This document shows, piece by piece, positions 34,473-42,500 of a stretch of DNA of 42,860 nucleotides. Origin of the DNA: JBAUHN01 sp049680295 (GTDB lineage Bacteria; Pseudomonadota; Alphaproteobacteria; Rhodobacterales; Rhodobacteraceae); the NCBI GenBank assembly GCA_049680295.1, contig JBAUHN010000457.1, positions 1-42,860 on the forward strand. The letters run 5' to 3'. The position numbers were made by a program, and so were the translations under genes. The notes under the pieces were generated by a model, which did not search any database, was not told where the DNA came from, and saw only the letters and a program-made list of their open reading frames with translations. The stretch's first letter is position 1. Each line of letters opens with the position of its first letter.

Positions 34473-35915
34473 ATGACAACGACAAAGACCAAAGCCGATC
34501 TTGACCTCTGCTATATGTCAGCAAACGAAGCGCTCTCACGGTTTCGCGCTGGCACGCTTTCACCTGTTGAATATCTCGACAATCTGATTATCCGCACAGG
34601 CGAGGTTGAGCCCAGGATCAACGCCTTCACCGCGACGCATTTCGACAAGGCGGTGGACCTTGCCCGCGCTGCCGAAGCGCGCTATGCCAACCGGGCCAGC
34701 GATCTGCGTCCGCTTGAGGGACTGCCCATCGCGATAAAGGACGAGATTGATTTGATGGGCGAAGTCGTCACCGTTGGGTCGCTTTACTCCAAGGACGAGG
34801 TCAGCACAGAAACGAGTTTTGTCGCGCAGCGGCTGTTTGATGCAGGCGCATTCTATCACGCTCAGACCACGACGCCGGAGTTTTGCTGTGCGGGCGTGAC
34901 GGATTCGCGCCTTCATGGCACAACGCGCACCCCCTGGAGGCTGGAGTATACCTGCGGCGGGTCATCCGGCGGTTCGGGTGCATCATTGGCTGCAGGCAGC
35001 GCGCCGCTGGCGACCGGCTCGGATATCGGCGGGTCGATCCGCATCCCTGCCGCCTGCTGTGGCGTTGTGGGCTACAAACCGCCCTATGGCCGCAACCCGG
35101 ACAACTCGGCGTTTGCCTATGACATGTATGCAGTGACAGGACCGATGGGCCGCACGGTCGAGGACGTGGCCTTGATGCAGAACGTCATGTGCGGGCCACA
35201 TCCCTTAGACAACGCTTCAATCCGGCCAAAGTACGAATTGCCGTTGATTCATGAGGGTCTGAAGGGCCTGAAAATCGCCTGGTCGATGGATCTGAATTTC
35301 TTCGAGATCGACGATCATGTGCGGACCAACACCTTGCGCACGCTTGATGTCCTGAGGGACCTGGGAGCGGACATGGTCGAGGTTGACCTAAGCTGGACAG
35401 CCCGCGCCGAACGCGCCGTCGTAGTCTATCTGGACCACCTCTTTGGGGGGTATATGGCATCAGTCGTCGCAACTGACCCGTCGCTCGCTTCGCCCTGGGC
35501 GGCCTATTGCGTGGCCGGCAATCAGAAGACCACCAGCCTGGAATTCTATGGTGCCTATGAGGCGCAAATGGAGATGGGCCGCGCTTTCGGGGCTGTTCTG
35601 GACGATTGCTATGCCTTCATCTGCCCCACCCTTGGCCACCATGAGATCCCCGCAGATCAGAACCCGGCGGATCCGCTGATGATCAACGGCAAAACCGTTG
35701 ATCCGATGTATGGATGGTCACTGTGTCATCCTTTTAACATGCTGGGGCGTTGCCCTGTTTTGTCAGTGCCCTCCGGTATCGGAGGCAACGGTTTGCCGAC
35801 CAGCATCCAGATCGTTGCGCGTCATCTAGATGATGAACGGGTGTTTCGGGTTGGCCATGCGCTTGAGCAAGCCGATCCGTGGCTTACCCATGCGGGCAAT
35901 CGCCCCACAATCTGA
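34473..35915 (+). CDS. Amidase-signature hydrolase (second of tandem pair)
   Basis: A 480-aa amidase-signature enzyme. The triad is Lys89 (IAIKDEID), cis-Ser164 (CGGSSGGSGAS) and nucleophile Ser188 (GSDIGGSIRIPA), all in consensus form. It is a clear paralogue of the preceding gene: both carry YHA/FHA-type TTTPEFCCA, a DSRLHGTT/SSRLHGTT block and VVGYKPPYGR. The pair looks like an old tandem duplication with the first copy drifting at the active-site loop. AAGGGAAAG is the ribosome site. It probably acts on a related amide imported by the ABC system. Confidence 0.92.
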   Translation: MTTTKTKADLDLCYMSANEALSRFRAGTLSPVEYLDNLIIRTGEVEPRINAFTATHFDKAVDLARAAEARYANRASDLRPLEGLPIAIKDEIDLMGEVVTVGSLYSKDEVSTETSFVAQRLFDAGAFYHAQTTTPEFCCAGVTDSRLHGTTRTPWRLEYTCGGSSGGSGASLAAGSAPLATGSDIGGSIRIPAACCGVVGYKPPYGRNPDNSAFAYDMYAVTGPMGRTVEDVALMQNVMCGPHPLDNASIRPKYELPLIHEGLKGLKIAWSMDLNFFEIDDHVRTNTLRTLDVLRDLGADMVEVDLSWTARAERAVVVYLDHLFGGYMASVVATDPSLASPWAAYCVAGNQKTTSLEFYGAYEAQMEMGRAFGAVLDDCYAFICPTLGHHEIPADQNPADPLMINGKTVDPMYGWSLCHPFNMLGRCPVLSVPSGIGGNGLPTSIQIVARHLDDERVFRVGHALEQADPWLTHAGNRPTI

Positions 35916-35926
35916 AAGCAATCCTT

Positions 35927-37597
35927 ATGAACTTGTATCCCGAACTGATTGTGCTGAATGGAACGCTGCTGACATTTGATCCTGATGTGCCACAGGCCAC
36001 GGCATTGGCGATCACCAGTGGCGTGATATCGGGCGTGGGAACAGATGCGGATATGCGAGGCATGGCGGGTCCAAACACCAAGATAATCGACGCGGCTGGC
36101 GGCTCGGTCTTGCCTGGTTTCATCGACAGCCATGTTCACCTGTTTGGCGGCGCGGCTGAGTTGGATATGTTAGATGTGTCCGCAGTTCAAGGTTTCGAAG
36201 CGTTAAGGGACGCGGTCCGCGCTTTTGCCGCCCAGCGACCGAGCGAGCCGCTGCTAATGGGAGTTTCGGCAGACTATCACATCCTCGCGCCGGCGCAGGT
36301 GGCAACCCGCCAAGACCTCGATGCGATCATGCCTGATCGACCACTGGCATTGATGGCACCGGATCATCACACCGTCTGGGCCAATACCATTGCGCTCGAG
36401 AAAGCAGGAATTTTGCACGGAGGTCCCGTACCAGAGGGGTCCGAAATTGTTATGGCGGCGGATGGCACAGCCCATGGCCAATTGAATGAAACAGGCGCTT
36501 TCGGCCCGATCCTGAAACTTTCGGCGTTGGGCGGGCGTGATTTGGCGGGCTATGTGTCGGGGGCGGACCCCGTGCCACCCGCAACCGCCAAAGAACGTGC
36601 GTTTGACAAAGAAGTCCTGCTGAACGGCATCGCACATTGCGCGAAGTCTGGCATCACCGGACTGCACAATATGGATGGGAATTTCTACCAGCTGGAACTG
36701 CTGAGTGAGCTTGAGGCCGAAGGTCGCCTGCCAATGCGGATTCAGGTGCCAATGCATCTGAAGAATGACGATCCGCTTGATCGACTGTTAGAGGCTGAGG
36801 CAATGCACCGGCAATTCAGATCAGACAAAGTGTGGTCTGGGCGGGTCAAAATGTTCATGGACGGCGTGTTGGACAGCTACACTGCGCTGATGCTCGCCCC
36901 CTATCCGGACAGGCCTGATAGCGTTGGTGAGGCTGTTTTCACTGCCGAGCATTTCAACGAGGCCTGCATTCAATCCGATGCAATGGGATTACAAATCAGC
37001 GTCCATGCCATCGGAGACGGCGCGGTGCGGCGCACGTTGGATGGCTATGAAGCCGCGCAAAAGGCAAACGGCGTACGCGACGCACGCCACCGCATCGAAC
37101 ATATCGAACTGATTGACCCCGATGACATCCTGCGCTTGTCGCAACTTGGCGCTGTCGCGTCTTTGCAGCCGCTCCACTCGCCGTCCGGCGGTTTGTTTGA
37201 ACCCCATGAGGCCGGCAGCGTCCTGACCGCCGCCCAAATCCCCTATGCGTTCGCGTGGCGCAGGATCAGAGACAGTGGTGCGAGGGTGTGCTTTTCAACG
37301 GATTGGCCGGTTGTTCCCGTCGATGTCATGATGTCCGTCAGCGGTGCGGTTCTGGGGGCCGACCTGCCAGCCCCGTGGGTCAACAATCGCCAAACTTTGC
37401 TGGAAACGCTCGCGTCTTACACCGTCGACAACGCTTGGGTGGAATTCAACGAACACAGGAAAGGCAAGCTGAAGTGCGGTTACATGGCCGACGTGACCGT
37501 GATGGATCGCGACCTGATGTCCATCCCCACCGAAGGCCTATCGGCATCTCGCGCAGTGGTCACAATTTGCAACGGAGAAATATCACACAGGTTGTGA
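35927..37597 (+). CDS. YtcJ-type amidohydrolase (amidohydrolase family 3)
   Basis: A 556-aa metal-dependent hydrolase. The first metal motif HxH is in PGFIDSHVHLFGG, with later blocks HTVWANTIALEKAGI, SVHAIGDGAVRRTLDGYE, RHRIEHIEL and CFSTDWPVVPVD, the pattern of YtcJ/NfdA-like (N-substituted formamide deformylase) proteins. ATG 35927 lies 12 bases after the amidase stop; the frame reaches back into the amidase gene, which is not used. It is the last gene of the transporter-amidase operon and probably removes a further N-acyl or cyclic amide group. The substrate is unknown. Confidence 0.88.
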   Translation: MNLYPELIVLNGTLLTFDPDVPQATALAITSGVISGVGTDADMRGMAGPNTKIIDAAGGSVLPGFIDSHVHLFGGAAELDMLDVSAVQGFEALRDAVRAFAAQRPSEPLLMGVSADYHILAPAQVATRQDLDAIMPDRPLALMAPDHHTVWANTIALEKAGILHGGPVPEGSEIVMAADGTAHGQLNETGAFGPILKLSALGGRDLAGYVSGADPVPPATAKERAFDKEVLLNGIAHCAKSGITGLHNMDGNFYQLELLSELEAEGRLPMRIQVPMHLKNDDPLDRLLEAEAMHRQFRSDKVWSGRVKMFMDGVLDSYTALMLAPYPDRPDSVGEAVFTAEHFNEACIQSDAMGLQISVHAIGDGAVRRTLDGYEAAQKANGVRDARHRIEHIELIDPDDILRLSQLGAVASLQPLHSPSGGLFEPHEAGSVLTAAQIPYAFAWRRIRDSGARVCFSTDWPVVPVDVMMSVSGAVLGADLPAPWVNNRQTLLETLASYTVDNAWVEFNEHRKGKLKCGYMADVTVMDRDLMSIPTEGLSASRAVVTICNGEISHRL

Positions 37598-38162
37598 GAC
37601 ACCTAGAAAACCCTTGAATGGCTCTCGATCCAGCGTCGTTCAACAAGGTGGAAGTTGGATCACTGAAACCCTATGTCAGGCGACGAGGGGCGCTTCTGCA
37701 TCCAACTTTGCGCCCAACCTCTTAGCCGGCGCGCGGGAACAAATATTGCGTGGATCGACACAACTGATCAATGTCTCAAGTTTCCTCTCCCGAAAAGACC
37801 AATTCCCCAACGCGAGTGCAGCCTCTGAGGCAAAGGCGACCATTGGATCGGTTTCAGTGAAAGGTTACAAAGTACACCATCTCGATTGTGGCACAGCCCG
37901 CCGCGAAAGGTGGGTTTGAGATCCGCCGAGGTGTGTGATTTGAACGGCTGCTTTGACGACACAGGCCGCAACACACCGATAAATTGCCGCCACAGCGAGG
38001 AAATGCTGCGTGAGCAATAGTTGCGCTTGCACAAGTCCGGTTTTTCACGCCCGCCAGAGAGTTGCCAGTCTGCCTTGAATATCCGCAGCGGTGCGGCCAG
38101 TGGTCGGAATACAACCCTTTCTAGCAAAGGATTTCCTTTGCATGCCTACCCACGGCATTGGG
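37598..38162. other. Gap without a supportable gene
   Basis: A 565-base stretch between the convergent amidohydrolase and PPK2 genes. Open frames of 86-119 codons exist on both strands (for example reverse 37768-38127), but they overlap each other, have Arg/Cys/Ser-rich translations and no recognised motif. It may hold a decayed gene or mobile remnant. No T-tailed hairpin was recognised. Confidence 0.45.
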
Positions 38163-38954
38163 TTATGTGAGCTTCAGATGTGCCTCGGGCACAAAGGTTT
38201 GGTCGTCCATCGGCGGCCGGACATAACCTCGCTGCGGCGGACGATCTTCAAGAACAACCGGCGCATGCTCGATTTCCTTGTAGGGTATCAGGGACAGTAG
38301 ATGATTGATGCAGTTCAGGCGGGCATGTTTCTTGACGTCTGAATTCACCACGTACCAAGGTGCTTGCTTGATGTCGGTGTGGGAGAACATATCGTCCTTT
38401 GCCTTCGAATAGTCCACCCACCTTTTTCGGCTTTCCAGGTCCATCGGTGATAGCTTCCACTGCTTCGTCGGGTCGGTCAGACGCTTCTGGAAACGGCGCT
38501 CCTGTTCCTCGTCACTGACCGAGAACCAGTACTTGATCAGTTGGATGCCAGAGCGCACAAGCATGCGCTCAAATTCCGGACACGAACGCATGAATTCCTT
38601 GTATTCCTCTTCATTGCAGAACCCCATGACACGTTCGACGCCGGCCCTATTATACCACGACCTATCAAAGATGATGATCTCTCCCGCCGCGGGCAGATGC
38701 GCGACGTATCGTTGGAAATACCATTGGGTCTTTTCGCGCTCAGTGGGGGCGGGCAGCGCGACAACCTGGCAAATCCGTGGGTTCATTGCCTCGGTGATGC
38801 GTTTGATCGTGCCACCTTTTCCAGCCGCGTCGCGCCCTTCGAATATGATCGCGACACGACGCCCGGTTTGCTTGACCCACTCCTGCAGTTTCACCAGTTC
38901 GATCTGCAGCCGGGCAAGTTCGGCTTCGTAAACCGAGTTCTTTATCTTTTTCAT
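38163..38954 (-). CDS. ppk2: Polyphosphate kinase 2 (PPK2 family)
   Basis: A 263-aa PPK2-family protein that transfers phosphate between polyphosphate and nucleotides. The Walker A loop is EGRDAAGKGG (39-48), the lid/Walker B region is IIFDRSWYNRAGVERVMGF (94-112), and KRLTDPTKQWKLSPMDLES and WYVVNSDVKKHARLNCI follow, all standard for short, one-domain class I PPK2. ATG 38954 has a GGGAGG ribosome site, so the 15-codon longer frame is not used. It is 68 bases downstream of the UPF0261 gene in the same direction and may be a separate unit; no functional link to the catabolic genes is obvious. Confidence 0.93.
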   Translation of the reverse strand: MKKIKNSVYEAELARLQIELVKLQEWVKQTGRRVAIIFEGRDAAGKGGTIKRITEAMNPRICQVVALPAPTEREKTQWYFQRYVAHLPAAGEIIIFDRSWYNRAGVERVMGFCNEEEYKEFMRSCPEFERMLVRSGIQLIKYWFSVSDEEQERRFQKRLTDPTKQWKLSPMDLESRKRWVDYSKAKDDMFSHTDIKQAPWYVVNSDVKKHARLNCINHLLSLIPYKEIEHAPVVLEDRPPQRGYVRPPMDDQTFVPEAHLKLT

Positions 38955-39022
38955 AGTGACCTCCCAGATGTTGCGCCAACTGCCCGGCACGCGTGCCAAG
39001 TGCCCCGCAAGCTATTCGTTAG

Positions 39023-40267
39023 CTATGCCCCCGACTTCCCCGACGGCACTACGCCAGCAGCGACCCATGTATCCAACTGCTTTAACACAGCGGTACAGAA
39101 TTCCTCATCGTTGATATGACAGTCGAGCAGAGTTGCCTCAACCTTGCCTGTCATAGCGTCCTCTGCGGCCTTTACAAAGGCTGCCAGGCCTTCCGGATCA
39201 TGTGCATCACCGCCTGGTCGATCCCATTCCTCGATCCCGCCTCGTGGTAGGAAGAAGTGCGTCGGGCCGGTTGCTGCCTCCAAACGTTTGGTGATTTCGC
39301 GCGCAATTTCGCCGCGTTCTTCGCTATTAAAGGCCACATCCTTGATCAAACGATTGTGCATATGGAAGTGGCGACCCTCAAAGCGTTTTGGAATCTCCTG
39401 CCAGCCTGCAAGGTCCATAATGTCCGTCGCGCCGGGTGCCACCATCTGCGGCGTGCCGCTGCGCCCGGCGGCGGTCAGCCGGTCGGACCCGGCGTTAACA
39501 ACCGATCCGTAGAGCATGTTGACGAATTCCTGCAGTGAAAAGTCCATGACACAGGCAAACAGCCCTTCCTCCGTCAGGCGTTCAAAGGCCATGCCGCCCA
39601 TGCCGGTCGTGTGAAACACAGCAACATCGTAGCCCCGCGCGCTTAGCTCCGGGTGCAGCTTTTTCATGTATTTGAGGCAGGACGACCCTAGCGAGGTCAT
39701 CCCGATGACGGGGCGGTCAAACTTTGGCGGTTCAACGGCTTTTGCAGCACCGACTACAGCTCCGGCGGCCTGGCTGAGGGAGGATTTGCAAAGCGGGTTC
39801 AACCCAAAAAGCCCCCCGGCCCATAGGATGAACTGCACATCCGCTGCCATCCTGTCGGGGTTGATGAGCGGCGAACCCGCTACGGTTGAGACAATGTATT
39901 TTGGAACCCCCATTGGCAGCGCCTGGGCGCAGTCAAGCGCGAGGTCCGTCCCCATTGTGCCGCCCAGTGAGATCATGCCATCAAAGCGGCCGGCGCGATG
40001 CAGGCGAATGGTCTCTGAAGCGGCGCCTGCGCTCATTTTTTCATAGGCCTTACCTTCGTTGCCAAGGGCGATGAGACTTTCGATGGTTTCACCAGCCGCT
40101 TTGGTCACATCGTGTTTGGTGACGTCAACGGGAAAAGGTGGGTCACCGATCACACTGACATCCATCGTCATGACATTTGCGCCCTGCCCTTGAATACGAT
40201 CAATCAGGTATTCAAGCTCGTCCGCCTTGGTGTCGAATGTGCCGATCACGAGGATTGTTTTAGTCAT
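39023..40267 (-). CDS. Tm-1-like ATP-binding domain protein (UPF0261)
   Basis: A 414-aa protein of the UPF0261/Tm-1-like family, known from the tomato Tm-1 virus-resistance protein and bacterial homologues of unclear role. Blocks are the N-terminal VIGTFDTKADELEYLIDRI, then ISLGGTMGTDLALD, MTSLGSSCLKYMKKLHPEL, VFHTTGMGGMAFERL and the C-terminal FFLPRGGIEEWD. ATG 40267 has a GGAGGA ribosome site. It starts 11 bases after the kinase stop, so it belongs to the TctA-phospholyase-kinase operon. Its reaction is unknown; the context suggests handling of a small phosphorylated or carboxylated metabolite. Confidence 0.88.
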   Translation of the reverse strand: MTKTILVIGTFDTKADELEYLIDRIQGQGANVMTMDVSVIGDPPFPVDVTKHDVTKAAGETIESLIALGNEGKAYEKMSAGAASETIRLHRAGRFDGMISLGGTMGTDLALDCAQALPMGVPKYIVSTVAGSPLINPDRMAADVQFILWAGGLFGLNPLCKSSLSQAAGAVVGAAKAVEPPKFDRPVIGMTSLGSSCLKYMKKLHPELSARGYDVAVFHTTGMGGMAFERLTEEGLFACVMDFSLQEFVNMLYGSVVNAGSDRLTAAGRSGTPQMVAPGATDIMDLAGWQEIPKRFEGRHFHMHNRLIKDVAFNSEERGEIAREITKRLEAATGPTHFFLPRGGIEEWDRPGGDAHDPEGLAAFVKAAEDAMTGKVEATLLDCHINDEEFCTAVLKQLDTWVAAGVVPSGKSGA

Positions 40268-40278
40268 TTGAGTCCTCC

Positions 40279-41223
40279 TCAAGAATGGTTGTTTTCCAAA
40301 TATTCGTTGCACAGTTCCTGCGCGTCGGCAATGAAGCGTGCATTGCGCAATTGTGCGCCTTCTTCTTCGAAGCGCGGGACGATCCAGCCGACGTAGGTGA
40401 CCGCTCGCAGCGCTATAAACAAGTCCAAGGTTTTGGTATCCAAGGGACGAACCGACCTGTAACCGTCGATCAGGCTCTCTTTGATTTGGGTAAAGTCGGG
40501 CTCGGACCGGTTCTTTAGCAGCGCTGTCGCGACCTCGAAAATCCGGTAACCATATCCACCGTCGTCGAAGTCCAGAAAGCGCATGTCACCACCGTCCAGA
40601 AGAACATTCTCGCGGACGAGGTCTGCATGTATCAGGCCGTAATCCAAGCTGTCCGTAACGGACTGAAGGTCACTCTTTGCCATCTTTCTGAACCGTTTCA
40701 GAAGAGTCCGCGTGCCGTCGTCCAGCGTCGGGTTTTCCCAGAACCGACCCCAAAGCGGCGCTTCTCCCAACAAGCCCTCAGCGTCCCAATGGCAGCGGAC
40801 GAAGCCGTTGGGTGGTTTCCAAGCATCTATAGCATCATGCAGCCTTGCCATGTTTTCGCCGAGCGATCGAAATACGGCCGGCGCGTTCTCCAAATCCAGT
40901 GGTTCGTGGTTTTTGCCGATCGGTCGCCCATCAAGCCAACCCACGACATCCGCATAATGTCCGCCTACCTTTTCCAACAGGGCACCGGACAGGGCACGCT
41001 TAGGTCGCGGCACAAAAAGCCCCGCTTTGTCCAAAGCGTCGAGCCACTGCAACTCGGACAACAGCTCTTTCTCGCTTCGGTATCCAGGGCGTTTGATGCG
41101 AAGTGCGTAGTCCCCCTCATTCGAACGGACGCGGTAAACACGATTCTCACGCCCGGCGACGAAATCGGTGATGGCGCCTTCAAGCCCCCAAAGGGCCAAA
41201 GCTTCTTCAGTTTGGGAAATCAC
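40279..41223 (-). CDS. APH-family small-molecule kinase (hydroxylysine-kinase-like)
   Basis: A 314-aa aminoglycoside-phosphotransferase-fold kinase. The catalytic loop is LIHADLVRENVLL (H199, D201, N206) and the metal-binding DFD is in MRFLDFDDGG (D218, D220); the N-lobe has the ENRVYRV and YALRIKRP strands. GTG 41223 overlaps the phospholyase stop as GTGA. In vertebrates AGPHD1 (hydroxylysine kinase) has this fold and feeds the AGXT2L2 phospholyase, and an AGXT2L-type enzyme is encoded directly upstream here. An amino-alcohol such as hydroxylysine or ethanolamine is the inferred substrate; antibiotic resistance is unlikely. Confidence 0.85.
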   Translation of the reverse strand: MISQTEEALALWGLEGAITDFVAGRENRVYRVRSNEGDYALRIKRPGYRSEKELLSELQWLDALDKAGLFVPRPKRALSGALLEKVGGHYADVVGWLDGRPIGKNHEPLDLENAPAVFRSLGENMARLHDAIDAWKPPNGFVRCHWDAEGLLGEAPLWGRFWENPTLDDGTRTLLKRFRKMAKSDLQSVTDSLDYGLIHADLVRENVLLDGGDMRFLDFDDGGYGYRIFEVATALLKNRSEPDFTQIKESLIDGYRSVRPLDTKTLDLFIALRAVTYVGWIVPRFEEEGAQLRNARFIADAQELCNEYLENNHS

Positions 41224-42500
41224 GTGGCGTGTACCTTTGTTTCTTCCAGAACGCTGTCGAGCGTTTCAATCAGCAGATCGAGATGCTCTTGGGCAAATGG
41301 CATTGGTGGTCGGATCTTGAGCGTGTTCTTGTGTCGCCCAAGCTTTGACAGCAGGATGCCGCGATGGCGCATGGCGTTCACGACGCGATCTGCATATGCG
41401 CTGGCCGGTTCCTTGGTGTCGCGGTCCAGAACAAATTCGGCCCCGAATACCATGCCCGATTGACGCACATCGCCGATCACCTCGTATTTCTGTGCCAGCT
41501 CCGAAAGCCGCTCATGCGCCTGACGCCCAATCTTGAAGGCATGCGCTTTCAAATCCTTTTCCTCAAGCTCGTTCAGCACTGCCAAGGCGGCGGCGCAGGA
41601 AACGGGATTGCCCCCGAATGTATTGAAATACCGGAACGAGCCCCGAAACCGCGCCATGATCTCGGATGTTGTGACTAATCCGGCAACGGGGTGGCCGTTG
41701 CCCATGGGCTTGCCCATGCAAACAATATCCGGCACCACGCCCTGTTTCTGGTGCGCCCAAAAATGGCTGCCGCAACGACCAAACCCGGATTGCACCTCGT
41801 CGCAGATCAATAACCCACCAGCCCGGCGCGCGGCGTCTGCCGCTGGTTTCAGCCAGCCTTCAGCCTGTGCGGGAAACCCTTCGTTCAGAAACAACGGGCA
41901 GACGATGAGCGCTGCGAACCCGGTGCCCGACGCTTCCAGATCATCGATGGCTTGCTGCACTTTGCCCGCAAATCGCGTCCCGTCGGGATCGGCAATGCGA
42001 TAACTGTCGGGTGCCTCGACATGGCGAAAATACCGGCCCAGGCCAAAGCCGACCTCGGGCACATTGCTTTTGGACAGGTGACTGACAAGCGTTGTGTTGC
42101 CATGGTACGTCGCGTCCGTGGCTACGATCCCGCGTTTTCCGGTCATCGCTTCGGCCATGCGCAGGGCGATGTCGTTCGCCTCCGACCCCGTACAGGTCAT
42201 GATCGCCGTATCAAGGGGATCTTCAAAAGTATCTGTAAGCCGCTCGATGTAATTCAGGATACCGTCGTGCAGGTATCTGGTATGCGTGTTCAGTTGTCGG
42301 GCCTGATCGCAAATCGCGTCAACGACGCGCGGATTGCAATGACCGACGTGAGGGACATTGTTGTAGCAGTCCAGGTACCGTTTGCCCTCGGCGTCCCAAA
42401 GCCAGACACCCTCCCCGCGGACGACATGAACAGGGTCCTCGTAAAAGGTCGAGACATTGGGACCGAGGAGCTTGCGCCGACGCGCAACAAGATCAGGCAT
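41220..42500 (-). CDS. AGXT2L-type PLP phospholyase (class III aminotransferase fold)
   Basis: A 426-aa fold-type I PLP protein. PLP marks are D234 (ICDEVQSGFGR) and Schiff-base K264 (MGKPMGNGHP). The N-terminal block LDCYNNVPHVGHCNP with LNTHTRYLHDGI, and the later PDIVCMGKPMGNGHPVAGLV, match the AGXT2L1/AGXT2L2 group, which eliminate phosphate and ammonia from phosphoethanolamine or 5-phosphohydroxylysine rather than transaminating. ATG 42500 has GGAGGAAAA upstream and overlaps the TctA stop by eight bases. The adjacent APH kinase supports a kinase-then-lyase pathway giving an aldehyde. Which amino-alcohol is used is not readable. Confidence 0.85.
   Translation of the reverse strand: MPDLVARRRKLLGPNVSTFYEDPVHVVRGEGVWLWDAEGKRYLDCYNNVPHVGHCNPRVVDAICDQARQLNTHTRYLHDGILNYIERLTDTFEDPLDTAIMTCTGSEANDIALRMAEAMTGKRGIVATDATYHGNTTLVSHLSKSNVPEVGFGLGRYFRHVEAPDSYRIADPDGTRFAGKVQQAIDDLEASGTGFAALIVCPLFLNEGFPAQAEGWLKPAADAARRAGGLLICDEVQSGFGRCGSHFWAHQKQGVVPDIVCMGKPMGNGHPVAGLVTTSEIMARFRGSFRYFNTFGGNPVSCAAALAVLNELEEKDLKAHAFKIGRQAHERLSELAQKYEVIGDVRQSGMVFGAEFVLDRDTKEPASAYADRVVNAMRHRGILLSKLGRHKNTLKIRPPMPFAQEHLDLLIETLDSVLEETKVHAT

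Noticed and set aside
37768..38127. A 119-codon reverse frame in the gap upstream of the amidohydrolase end.
   Set aside because: No ribosome site, no motif, and several overlapping frames of similar quality exist, so a gene cannot be supported.
40279..41223. APH-family kinase read as an aminoglycoside resistance gene.
   Set aside because: It is coupled to an AGXT2L-type phospholyase within a catabolic operon, and its motifs fit metabolic small-molecule kinases such as hydroxylysine kinase.
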